A stretch of 64,000 bases of DNA from Bacteroidales bacterium (GTDB taxonomy: Bacteria; Bacteroidota; Bacteroidia; Bacteroidales; FEN-979), in NCBI GenBank assembly GCA_023231005.1, contig JALNWG010000001.1, positions 138,309 through 202,308 on the forward strand, in the 5' to 3' direction. The notes beneath the pieces are model-generated. The model did no database searches, was not told the origin of the DNA, and saw only the letters and a program-made list of their open reading frames with translations. Position 1 is the first letter of the stretch. The number at the start of each line of letters is the position of its first letter. The position numbers and the translations under genes are program-made. This document shows positions 15,851 through 24,680 of this stretch, piece after piece.

Positions 15851-17941
15851 ATGAAAACGCATTACATTCTTCGTCGTGTTTTGACTATATTATGTTTTCT
15901 AGTTACTTTTTACAATCCGGCTTCTGCCCAGAACTCTTTCAAAGCCGTAGCCGACACAATCGATCTTTATCCTCTCTTACCCATAGTCTTTAATCTCCTG
16001 GCAAATGACACTCTTCCTGCCGGGGATACAATTTCGTTTATCCAAGGATATGGGAGTCCATATATTTACGGCAAGACAGATACAAATTTTACCACCACTT
16101 TTTATTTATATGCATTTGGCTGCCAGTCTGAGGTGAATGGGACATACAAGATACACCTGAAATCTGGCAACACGTTGAGCGCACCCATCTTGTTCCGGAT
16201 TCATGACCAAAGTACCAGTTATCTCGACATCAATAATGTGAGAGCCAGATTCAATGCTTCAGGATTGCATTTCTCTTTTGAAAACGCCGATTATGAAGTC
16301 CCAAAAGGTAGCGGAAAAACCTCTCTTTTTTCAAATTCACTCTGGATCGGAGGAAAGGACGAACAACATCAGCTTCATTTTGCAGGAGAAAAGTATGGAC
16401 AGGGGACTCAGAGTAGTTCCCATATCAAACATGATTACTTTCCAGGGCCTAAAATGGATTCCCTGAAATACGAGAATCTCCGTGATACGGTTTGGGATTA
16501 CATCTGGAATTTGAAAAAGAGTGAAATCGACTATCATCGGGCTCATTTTTGGGAAGCTGGATATACTCCGATACATGATATTTTAACCTGGCCGGGAAAT
16601 GGAGATACTGCGCTGGGACAAGCTCACAAACTGGCCCCATTTTCAGACCGGAATGCCGATGGCATCTATGATCCCTACGACGGAGACTATCCGGAGATCA
16701 GAGGAGATCAGGCACTGTTTTTTATTTTCAATGACGACAAGTTATATCATTCAGAATCTACCGGAAAAAAACTTGGGGTTGAAATTCATGGAATGGCTTA
16801 TGGATTCGACCTTCCAAATGATTCTGCTTTTAAGAATACCATTTTTCTGCAATACAAACTTTACAATCGTTCTCAAAACACTTACGACAGCACCTTACTG
16901 GGTGTCTTCTCAGATATTGATCTTGGATATGCCAACGACGACTACTTAGGTTGTGATGTGGAACGAAATATGTATTTCGGTTACAATGGAACACCTGTTG
17001 ATGGCAGCGGTCAATCTTACGCCTATGGCGAAAATCCACCCGCCCAATCAGTGATCATCCTTGGTGGACCTTATATGGATCCTGATTATCTTGATAATCC
17101 CCGATATGACCTTAATGGGAATCAATTATGTGATTTCAGCGTAAATGGTTTGAATTTCGGCGATTCGATCGTGGACAATGAACGTTTCGGTTTACAGCGG
17201 TTTTGGTCAATAACCAATATGTTTTTTAATGTAAATCCATATCCTACTTATGCAGATGACTATTACCGGTTGTTAAGTGGAAAATGGCAAGACGGAACCT
17301 CTTTAATTTATGGCGGAAATGGCCATCCCACATTTGGTGGATACGGGCCTGCTTGCAATTTTATGTTCCCGGGCGAATCGGATACCCTAAATTGGGGAGT
17401 GGGTTGCGCTCCGCCAAATGGACCGGTGAACTGGACAGAAACGACCGCAGGTAATAACCCGGAGGACCGTCGTGGTGTTGGAGTTACCGGACCTTTTACC
17501 TTTAAACCCGGCGATGTACAGGAAATTGATATTGCCTTTACCTGGGCAAGAGATTATGTGAATCCGGGTCCGCTCGCTTCAGTGGATAAGCTAAGATTGA
17601 TGGTTGATCAGATCAATAAGTCGTTTGTCAACAATAAACTCCCGAACGGTGATCCAATTTATGGCATCAATGCTCAACATTCATCCTCAACATCGGTGAT
17701 AAACATTTATCCAAATCCATCTTCAGACCAGGTGAATATTGATTTTGGAAATGAATACATGCCGGTGAACACAACCCTTGAGTTAATGACCAGTCATAGT
17801 AATTGTATCAAAAAGTTGACCCTGTCAAATAGCCAAAAATCGGTTGTTCTCAACCTTTCGGATGTGCCTTCAGGTTTTTATTTTATCAGGATAACAGCTC
17901 AGGGATCCCCGGTGATAAAAAAAGTGGTCGTAATTCATTAA
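15851..17941 (+). CDS. Secreted protein with T9SS type A sorting domain
   Basis: The 696-residue exported protein has an N-terminal signal peptide (KTHYILRRVLTILCFLVTF, cleavage near ASA-Q), a short Ig-like region with the VFNLLANDT pattern, and a long body without a recognised catalytic motif. The body is rich in Asp/Tyr/Gly, with DGIYDPYDGDYPEI-type stretches that could bind calcium. It closes with a C-terminal T9SS sorting domain (INIYPNPSSDQVNI... ending FYFIRITAQG...KKVVVIH). The ATG at 15791 would place 20 extra residues before the signal peptide, so I use 15851. It is expected at the cell surface or secreted. Its 3' end is 14 bases from the convergent large operon. Confidence 0.8.
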   Translation: MKTHYILRRVLTILCFLVTFYNPASAQNSFKAVADTIDLYPLLPIVFNLLANDTLPAGDTISFIQGYGSPYIYGKTDTNFTTTFYLYAFGCQSEVNGTYKIHLKSGNTLSAPILFRIHDQSTSYLDINNVRARFNASGLHFSFENADYEVPKGSGKTSLFSNSLWIGGKDEQHQLHFAGEKYGQGTQSSSHIKHDYFPGPKMDSLKYENLRDTVWDYIWNLKKSEIDYHRAHFWEAGYTPIHDILTWPGNGDTALGQAHKLAPFSDRNADGIYDPYDGDYPEIRGDQALFFIFNDDKLYHSESTGKKLGVEIHGMAYGFDLPNDSAFKNTIFLQYKLYNRSQNTYDSTLLGVFSDIDLGYANDDYLGCDVERNMYFGYNGTPVDGSGQSYAYGENPPAQSVIILGGPYMDPDYLDNPRYDLNGNQLCDFSVNGLNFGDSIVDNERFGLQRFWSITNMFFNVNPYPTYADDYYRLLSGKWQDGTSLIYGGNGHPTFGGYGPACNFMFPGESDTLNWGVGCAPPNGPVNWTETTAGNNPEDRRGVGVTGPFTFKPGDVQEIDIAFTWARDYVNPGPLASVDKLRLMVDQINKSFVNNKLPNGDPIYGINAQHSSSTSVINIYPNPSSDQVNIDFGNEYMPVNTTLELMTSHSNCIKKLTLSNSQKSVVLNLSDVPSGFYFIRITAQGSPVIKKVVVIH

Positions 17942-17955
17942 GAAAATTCTTAGGA

Positions 17956-20928
17956 TCAGGTGGGTTTGAACACCACCCCAAAGTTTTTCTTACCATCAAT
18001 TTCAATACGCATGGGTTTTTCGAAATGGATATGGCGGATAAATTCGTCTTCATAAGCAGCGGGCTGCAGGGACAAAAAATCCAGGTCATAAAAGCCATCA
18101 TTGATATAAGGGTTCACCGTAAAATAGCCTACTCTGAAAGAAGTCAGGTTTTGAAAAAAATGGGTTCCCTGACTGGGATCAATACGGTAATTTTCTAATC
18201 CCGATTCCACAATCAGTCGGGCCCCGCTGATCTGCGGCCATTTAACCGGAATTCCCAGCCAGGGGTCGCTGGAGCCCCACCTACCAGGTCCAACCAAGAT
18301 ATAATTTTGTCTTTCACTCACAAATTTTTCATTGAGCAGGGCCAACAAGGAAACTATTTCCTGACTCTTTGCGGCATCAAATGATTGGGGTTTCACATAC
18401 ACAAAATCATGAATTCCCTTAATGATTCCGTTTCCCAGTGCAGTATTTGAAATAAGCAGCGCATCCTCGTTCCGGATCTCTTCCGGTTTGAGATAGATCG
18501 TCTCATCCCGTCCGGCAATTGGACGGATCTGAAGCAAGCTGAAAGTCTTTGGTTGACCTTTCGGCATATCGAGGTTGATGGCAAATTCAATTTCAATCGG
18601 CTTATTCATCTCCCGCTGTCCGATTTCCAATACCTGCTGCAGAATTTCAGCCAGGGGTATGGTATTGTGATTCAACAACTGAGAAAAAGTGACCAATCGT
18701 TTTCCTTCATAGATGGTCCCCTCTCGGAGCTGATGACTCTCATAATCAAAAGTCGAAGCTACTAATTTCAGGGCACTGTCCTCTTCGCCATCCTTGATTT
18801 TTAATTTCATGAGATTAATGGTATCATCGGTATTCGGAGTGAAATTTTCAGGACGAAGGTCAAGGGCAAAAAACATTTTTTGAGTTTCACTTAGCGCCAT
18901 ATCCGGCGTAGAAAGCTGTAAAATCTTTTTGGGATATTTTGGTGAAAACCGGATTCCAATCCCGCCATCCACAATATATTTTCCTAAACCGAACGCGATG
19001 TTGGCAACACCATCTTCGGATTTTTCAGGTGCAATGGGATAGAAGTTTATCGATCGGGCAACACCGGAAACTGCAGGATAAAAACGATTCCCATATTGAC
19101 GACCGGTAACCTCCTGCAATACAATCCCCATTTTTTCTTCATCGATCATGTTCAGAGTCGCTGCCATATATGATTTACTATCCTTGAAAAAAGCAGAAGC
19201 ATAAACACTTTTAATAGCTTCCGATAGTTTATCGATCATGATCCGATCGTTGAATTTAATATTGGGAATCATATAGGTGGAATAGATTCCGGCAAATGGC
19301 TGATAATGCGAATCTTCGAGTAAACTTGAGGAACGAATGGCGATTGGATTGTTCAAACACGAGATAAATCGGTAGAGATCTTCATGTATCCGGAAAGGCA
19401 ATCTGGCTTTCACAAAACGAGCTAATATATCCTTATCACTGCGATCAGAAAGAGCGATCTCATAGAGGTTATTCTCCTCCATAAATTCATCAAAAATATC
19501 TGTTCCCAATACCACCGTACGGGGAATGGAAATCACTACATTTTCATATCGGTCGGTAAGCCGGTTCCGCTTGATAAGTGAATCGAGAAAAGCCAGTCCA
19601 CGGGCCTTCCCACCGATAGACCCCTCTCCAATGCGGGCAAATTGAAGGTATTCATCGTACCGGTCTCTGTCAAAATCGGCTATCACCCCTTTTGCCTTAT
19701 TGATGCGAAAAGCCGTAATGGAATCGAAAATATAACGCTTAGCTTCATCCATATCGTCGGCAAACTGAGTCACCGAAACTTCCTTGAACATTTCAGCAAT
19801 CGGAAAAAGCGCCCTGGCATTCAACCATTTTGAAAAATGGTTCCGTTGCATGTGGTACAATAGGGAATCATCCGGGATTTCGAATATTTTATCCTGTAAA
19901 GATTTCAAATCAACAGCCCGGGTAATTTCCCGGCCATTTTTCGGATCGATGAAAACAAAATCTCCAAAAGAAAAATGTTCATTTACATAATTGCGTAGTT
20001 CAATGGATAAGGTTTTGGAAAGCTTATTTAAAAAACCCACTTTGAGATCCTGAGCAACAGTCTCATATTCCGTATCGCTCGATTGAAACAGGATTGGCAT
20101 ATACTGATCCTCCGCCCGTATCTTCTCCACAAATTTTATTCCGGCTGTTTTATCGGTTTTTCCCTCCCGCATGAAACTTATATCGGTAATGATCCCAAGC
20201 AGGTTATTCTTGTAACTTTCCCACATTTTAACAGCTTCTTCATAGTTGGTGGCCAACAGGATCTTTGTACGGCCACGCATCCTAAGCATTTTCTGGTGCT
20301 CATTCAATCCTTCAGTCATAAATGTTTTGGATTGTTTGAGCAACATCTTATAAATGTTGGGCAGATAAGAGGAGTAAAAACGGATGGAATCTTCCACCAG
20401 CAATATGGCCTGAACACCCTGGAGGGCATCCTGGTCAATGTTCATGCGGTCTTCAATCAGTTTAATAATGGCAAGCAAAATATCAGCATTACCCAGCCAG
20501 CTAAACACATAGTCAATGGCACTTAGATTTTTTTCGACCAGTTTGAGATTTACCTCCCTAGAAAAAGGAGTCAGCACGACAATCGGTATCTTAGGATATT
20601 TAGCCTTGATGCGGATGGCCAGGTCAAAGGTGTCGGTTTTTTCGATGTTCAGCATGGAAATCACCAATTCCACCCGTTTGTCTTCCAATACTTCAAAAGC
20701 CTCCTCCTCCGAAGTCACCTTCAGAAATTGGGGCGGATAGCGTAAGTTGAGTGAAACATATTCCATGAAAATGGCCTCATCAATTCGACCATCTTCCTCT
20801 AACATAAAAGCATCATACGTGCTGGAAATCAGCAGGATCTGATAGATCCGCCGTTTCATCAATAAATTAAATGAAGTATCAATGAAATAATACTTCTTAG
20901 GGTTGAGAGCGTTTCTCGACTGAATCAT
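17956..20928 (-). CDS. Receiver-domain/ATP-grasp fusion, PEP synthase-like N-domain only (paralogue A)
   Basis: A 990-residue cytoplasmic protein. Domains in order: a degenerate receiver-like domain (~30-160); a second receiver with LLVEDS (~176), an Asp in ITDIS (~248) and a Lys in LNKLS (~301); a linker with LLYHMQRNHFSKWLNAR (~350); then the ATP-grasp domain of PEP synthase/PPDK, with GGKARGLAF (~443), IAIRSSSLLEDS (~534), EIEFAINLD (~779) and LLQIRPI (~796). The C terminus has its own conserved block GPGRWGSSDPWLGIPVKW (~881). The TSH/TCH phosphohistidine domain and PEP/pyruvate barrel of true PEP synthases are absent, so it should not be called PPDK. It lies 9 bases after the stnC-like gene as the last gene of the operon. 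Its substrate is unknown. Confidence 0.8.
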   Translation of the reverse strand: MIQSRNALNPKKYYFIDTSFNLLMKRRIYQILLISSTYDAFMLEEDGRIDEAIFMEYVSLNLRYPPQFLKVTSEEEAFEVLEDKRVELVISMLNIEKTDTFDLAIRIKAKYPKIPIVVLTPFSREVNLKLVEKNLSAIDYVFSWLGNADILLAIIKLIEDRMNIDQDALQGVQAILLVEDSIRFYSSYLPNIYKMLLKQSKTFMTEGLNEHQKMLRMRGRTKILLATNYEEAVKMWESYKNNLLGIITDISFMREGKTDKTAGIKFVEKIRAEDQYMPILFQSSDTEYETVAQDLKVGFLNKLSKTLSIELRNYVNEHFSFGDFVFIDPKNGREITRAVDLKSLQDKIFEIPDDSLLYHMQRNHFSKWLNARALFPIAEMFKEVSVTQFADDMDEAKRYIFDSITAFRINKAKGVIADFDRDRYDEYLQFARIGEGSIGGKARGLAFLDSLIKRNRLTDRYENVVISIPRTVVLGTDIFDEFMEENNLYEIALSDRSDKDILARFVKARLPFRIHEDLYRFISCLNNPIAIRSSSLLEDSHYQPFAGIYSTYMIPNIKFNDRIMIDKLSEAIKSVYASAFFKDSKSYMAATLNMIDEEKMGIVLQEVTGRQYGNRFYPAVSGVARSINFYPIAPEKSEDGVANIAFGLGKYIVDGGIGIRFSPKYPKKILQLSTPDMALSETQKMFFALDLRPENFTPNTDDTINLMKLKIKDGEEDSALKLVASTFDYESHQLREGTIYEGKRLVTFSQLLNHNTIPLAEILQQVLEIGQREMNKPIEIEFAINLDMPKGQPKTFSLLQIRPIAGRDETIYLKPEEIRNEDALLISNTALGNGIIKGIHDFVYVKPQSFDAAKSQEIVSLLALLNEKFVSERQNYILVGPGRWGSSDPWLGIPVKWPQISGARLIVESGLENYRIDPSQGTHFFQNLTSFRVGYFTVNPYINDGFYDLDFLSLQPAAYEDEFIRHIHFEKPMRIEIDGKKNFGVVFKPT

Positions 20929-20937
20929 ATCAGGGTA

Positions 20938-23900
20938 TTAAACCAAATCAAATTTCATCTGTTTCTCCAGTCCATCACATCCATAATTAAACTTCCGCTT
21001 GTTATTATCCTCTTGGGTTGGTTGTAAGTGTAATTTGCAACATGATTTCTTCTGGGGCAACAGTCCAATGATCTCCAGCAATATTTCCCGTGGATTTTCT
21101 GGTGTAACTAAACCAAATTCCTGTAAAATTCGTTGTAGTTGATTGATCGAATTAATTGACACTTTGGAACTCAACTCGTTTCCGAATTCCTGGATCACTT
21201 TTTGTGCATTGGTAAATGTACCTCCGATCTCTGCCGGATAGGAAGCCGGAAGCACCAGATCGGAAGCGAGCGCTGAATCTGTCAGGAAATAATCCTGGAC
21301 CACTTTAAATTTTGCCTGGGCAAAAATTTTCTCTATCTCCGACCGGTCAATAGCACATCCTATCGGATCTTCACCGAAAATAAAAAGATTTTTGATCGTT
21401 CCATCCTGTAATTGGGTATGGAGACAGGATGAATCATTTCCCGGGAGTTCAGCTACTTTCCATTCACTTTTGACCCGTTGCTGGTAATCGGGATCATCAA
21501 ATGCTTGTCCTCCAATACCATAACGATTACTAACTCCCATGTCAAACAGTCCCTGACTGTTATTCTTTTCTTTTAGAGCGATCAATCCATTGGCTGTCTT
21601 TCCAAGTTTTCCGGTTATCCGGGCCAGGTTAAAGAGCTCTTGCGAGGTATTTCCTGAAATCTCCTTTTCCGAGAAGATCAGGATCGCATTGATCTCATGA
21701 TTATAAGCTTCGGCAAAATTCGCAATCTGAATATCTGTGAGTCCCGATTTGGAAACCAGCATCATAAAATCCTCAGCAAGCAGTTGATTCTTATAATCTT
21801 CAAATCCATCCACCCGGTCACGTAAAAAGAGTCCGTTTTCCAACCCTTTTGAGAGGAGATAATGGTTTACGGCTTTGACGAAATGATAGTACGACTTCAC
21901 AATCAGTTGCTGATCTGATTTATAGGCCATCGAATTAGTTGATTTTTCGGTGACTAATATGACGGGCGTTTTCTTTCTGAAATGAGCATTCTGGACCATA
22001 AAACCGGCAACCGCATGATCCTGGTTGATTTCGGTACCAACCAGATAGATGGCGCTGGCATCCTCTATTTCAGCTAACAAGGCATTCTGATCACAATTGT
22101 ATCGATAGCCTTCTCCCCTTCCAAGGTAATGGAAACTGCCTATATTATTGGTCTTTGCAGCGCCACGAGCCAGTTTGTGGATCAGGTAAAGCTCTTCGTT
22201 GGATAAACGGGCTCCGCCAAAAAAAGCGTTTTCATCCGGTTTGACTGATTTTATTTTATCTGCGATGATCCGGAACGCCTGGTCAAAAGAGATCGCTTCA
22301 AATTTTCCGCGGACTTTGAGCATTGGTTTGGTAATTCGATCGGTACGGTTGAGCCAGACGTATCCGAACTTAGGAAATTTACAGAGGTTTCCATCACGAT
22401 TGATCAGACCTTTTGCACCAGTAACTTTGAAGATAAAATTGTTTTTATGATGGAGGGTAATTGAACACCCCACTGAACAATAGTTACAAATAGTATTAGC
22501 AGGGTCGGTCTTCACCGGGCCTGGTTTAAACATCACATTTTCCGTAATAGCGCCTGTGGGACAAGCAGAGATGCACATCCCGCACGATTCGCATCGGGTG
22601 TCCTGCAAGGCATTACCCATACTGGGAGCTACATAAGTATAGAATCCGCGGTTAATCAACCCCAGCGCGTTGGCTCCTACTACTTCGCGGCAGATCCGTA
22701 CACAGCGGGAACATAAGATGCATTTGTTGTTATCGATTTCGATGAAAGGATGACGAAAGTCGACACGATATTCTTTGAATGTTCCCTCAAAGGTTTTTTG
22801 CTGGGCATCATATTCCGAAGAATATTTCTGGAGATCACAGTTAAAGAAGGCTACACAACCACATTCAAGGCACCGTTGCGATTCATGATGAGCCACTTCC
22901 TCAGAAGTATATCCCAACTCCACTTCCTTGAAATTCACCCGGTTGGAAGCAGGCAGTGTCGGCATCTCTTCCCTGATTTGTTTGGCGTATCGTCCAACAT
23001 ACTCTTCCTTTACCTGTTTTTTAAAATTATCTCGCCTGCTGGTGAAAGGTTTCTTCACTGGTACAACCGGTAATCCCATCAAAAACTGATGAGCGCTGGT
23101 AGCTGCTATCCTGGCCTGGGCAATGGCCTGTATGATGGTAGCTGGGCCGGTAACTCCATCTCCGGCAGCAAAAACGGATGGAATACCAGTTTGCAATGTC
23201 ATCTCATTGGTATCCAGATTACCTCCTTTATTGATCTTTAATTCCCCGTTTTTCGAAGTTTTATTGATATCATTGATAAAATTAACATCGGTCTTCTGCC
23301 CTATGGCAGCGAGAATGTAATCAACCTTTAAGTTGAAATCGGACCCTTCAACCGGAACCGGACGACACCGGCCGGATGCATCCGGCTCTCCGAGTTTCAT
23401 CCGGATACAGGTTATCGATTCCAACTCCCCTTCGCTATTTTTATTGATCATTTTCGGCAAGGTGAGAAACATATATTCCACCCCCTCCAATTTCGATTCA
23501 TGGATCTCAATCGGATTGGCCGGCATCTCCTTTTCGGTCCGTCGATAAATCACATAAACTTTATCGGCATGACAGCGAATGGCAGTTCTACAGCAATCCA
23601 TCGCGGTATTTCCACCTCCCACTACAGCAATGGTTTTTCCTTTGAAATTATGACGTTGCCCGGTCATTTCCATGTTCTTCAGAAAATCAATTCCAGAAAA
23701 AACATTGCCAGCATCATCTCCTTCGCATCCAACACCAGTTCCTTTCTGAGAACCAATGGCAAGTACCGTAGCATCATACTTTTGTTGAACTTCTTCATAA
23801 CTCAGATTATTCCCCAACCGCCGGTTGTAATAGATATTCACCCCCAGATCGGTAATGTTTTTGACCTCCTGATCGAGAATATCATTCGGGAGACGATATT

Positions 23901-24624
23901 CCGGTATTCCATAACGAAGCCAACCACCCGATTTGGGCGCTGCTTCATAAATATCTACTTGATGTCCCTCAATTCGCAGAAAATGAGCTACCGATAACCC
24001 GCCAGGTCCAGCTCCAATAACTGCCACCTTTTTCCCGGTAGCAGGTTTTACTTTTGGAACGAATTTATCGGATGATGAAAGGTCCCAATCTGCGATAAAG
24101 CGTTTCATATAATCAACACCAACCGGGGCCCCTTCGTCAAGGAGATTCCGGCGACATTCAGCTTCACAAGGTCGTACACAAACGCGGCCGCAAATTGCAG
24201 GGAGTGGATTTGCCTCTTTTACCAGCGCAATGGCTTCCCGGTATTCTCCTTTGTCGATTAGGGAAACATACCCCTGAACATCAACCCCGGCAGGACAGGT
24301 TTGTTGACAAGGGCCAATACAATCGGCATAATGATTACTAAGCATCAGTTCCAGGGCCATTTTCCGGGATTTCCGGATCCCTTCATTGTCGGTGATGATT
24401 TTCATCCCTTCAGTTATTTTTGTAGAACATGAAGGCTGATGGCCCCGCATTCCTTCCACTTCAACAACACAGAGATAACATGCTGAGAAAGGTTCAAGAC
24501 GGTCGTCGTTACATAGCGTAGGAATATGAATCCCATGCCGCCTTGCCAATTCAAGGATGGTTTCGCCCGGGATGCCTTTTACATTTTTACCGTTCAGGAT
24601 TATATTTAGATTTTCTGATAACAT
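20938..24624 (-). CDS. stnC: StnC-like transhydrogenase subunit: ferredoxin + GltD + NuoG-like fusion
   Basis: The 1228-residue multi-cofactor protein has a [2Fe-2S] plant-type domain (Cys38, 49, 52, 66). A GltD-like module follows: CIGPCQQTC and CGRVC...C iron-sulphur ligands at ~101-165, FAD loop VIGAGPGG ~200, NADP loop VGGGNTAMD ~330 with YRR phosphate-binding arginines, and AAGDGVTGP. Next come two [4Fe-4S] ferredoxin motifs (~635-695) and a NuoG/molybdopterin-fold domain with its own 4Fe-4S motif (CNYCSVGC...C, ~711-745). The position of the catalytic Cys/SeCys of formate dehydrogenases has none, so it is not a formate dehydrogenase. This order matches StnC of the Sporomusa-type transhydrogenase, where the GltD-like part binds NADP(H). 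It follows the NuoF-like gene by 56 bases. Confidence 0.85.
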   Translation of the reverse strand: MLSENLNIILNGKNVKGIPGETILELARRHGIHIPTLCNDDRLEPFSACYLCVVEVEGMRGHQPSCSTKITEGMKIITDNEGIRKSRKMALELMLSNHYADCIGPCQQTCPAGVDVQGYVSLIDKGEYREAIALVKEANPLPAICGRVCVRPCEAECRRNLLDEGAPVGVDYMKRFIADWDLSSSDKFVPKVKPATGKKVAVIGAGPGGLSVAHFLRIEGHQVDIYEAAPKSGGWLRYGIPEYRLPNDILDQEVKNITDLGVNIYYNRRLGNNLSYEEVQQKYDATVLAIGSQKGTGVGCEGDDAGNVFSGIDFLKNMEMTGQRHNFKGKTIAVVGGGNTAMDCCRTAIRCHADKVYVIYRRTEKEMPANPIEIHESKLEGVEYMFLTLPKMINKNSEGELESITCIRMKLGEPDASGRCRPVPVEGSDFNLKVDYILAAIGQKTDVNFINDINKTSKNGELKINKGGNLDTNEMTLQTGIPSVFAAGDGVTGPATIIQAIAQARIAATSAHQFLMGLPVVPVKKPFTSRRDNFKKQVKEEYVGRYAKQIREEMPTLPASNRVNFKEVELGYTSEEVAHHESQRCLECGCVAFFNCDLQKYSSEYDAQQKTFEGTFKEYRVDFRHPFIEIDNNKCILCSRCVRICREVVGANALGLINRGFYTYVAPSMGNALQDTRCESCGMCISACPTGAITENVMFKPGPVKTDPANTICNYCSVGCSITLHHKNNFIFKVTGAKGLINRDGNLCKFPKFGYVWLNRTDRITKPMLKVRGKFEAISFDQAFRIIADKIKSVKPDENAFFGGARLSNEELYLIHKLARGAAKTNNIGSFHYLGRGEGYRYNCDQNALLAEIEDASAIYLVGTEINQDHAVAGFMVQNAHFRKKTPVILVTEKSTNSMAYKSDQQLIVKSYYHFVKAVNHYLLSKGLENGLFLRDRVDGFEDYKNQLLAEDFMMLVSKSGLTDIQIANFAEAYNHEINAILIFSEKEISGNTSQELFNLARITGKLGKTANGLIALKEKNNSQGLFDMGVSNRYGIGGQAFDDPDYQQRVKSEWKVAELPGNDSSCLHTQLQDGTIKNLFIFGEDPIGCAIDRSEIEKIFAQAKFKVVQDYFLTDSALASDLVLPASYPAEIGGTFTNAQKVIQEFGNELSSKVSINSINQLQRILQEFGLVTPENPREILLEIIGLLPQKKSCCKLHLQPTQEDNNKRKFNYGCDGLEKQMKFDLV

Positions 24625-24637
24625 TGGGAAAAAGTGG

Positions 24638-24671
24638 TTAAGTGATTAATTGTTAATTATTAAGCGATTAA
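24638..24671. repeat. Tandem direct repeat TTAAGyGATTAA, 22-bp period
   Basis: Two 12-base copies, TTAAGTGATTAA (24638-24649) and TTAAGCGATTAA (24660-24671), differ at one base. They are spaced 22 bases start to start in the gap between the NuoF-like and StnC-like genes, just upstream of the latter's ATG. The spacing is about two helical turns. It may be an internal operator or merely a low-complexity AT repeat. Confidence 0.4.
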
Positions 24672-24680
24672 GAAGATGGA

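Noticed and set aside
17956..20928. Annotation as pyruvate, phosphate dikinase or PEP synthase
   Set aside because: Only the ATP-binding part is present. No phosphohistidine domain or PEP barrel is visible in either paralogue.
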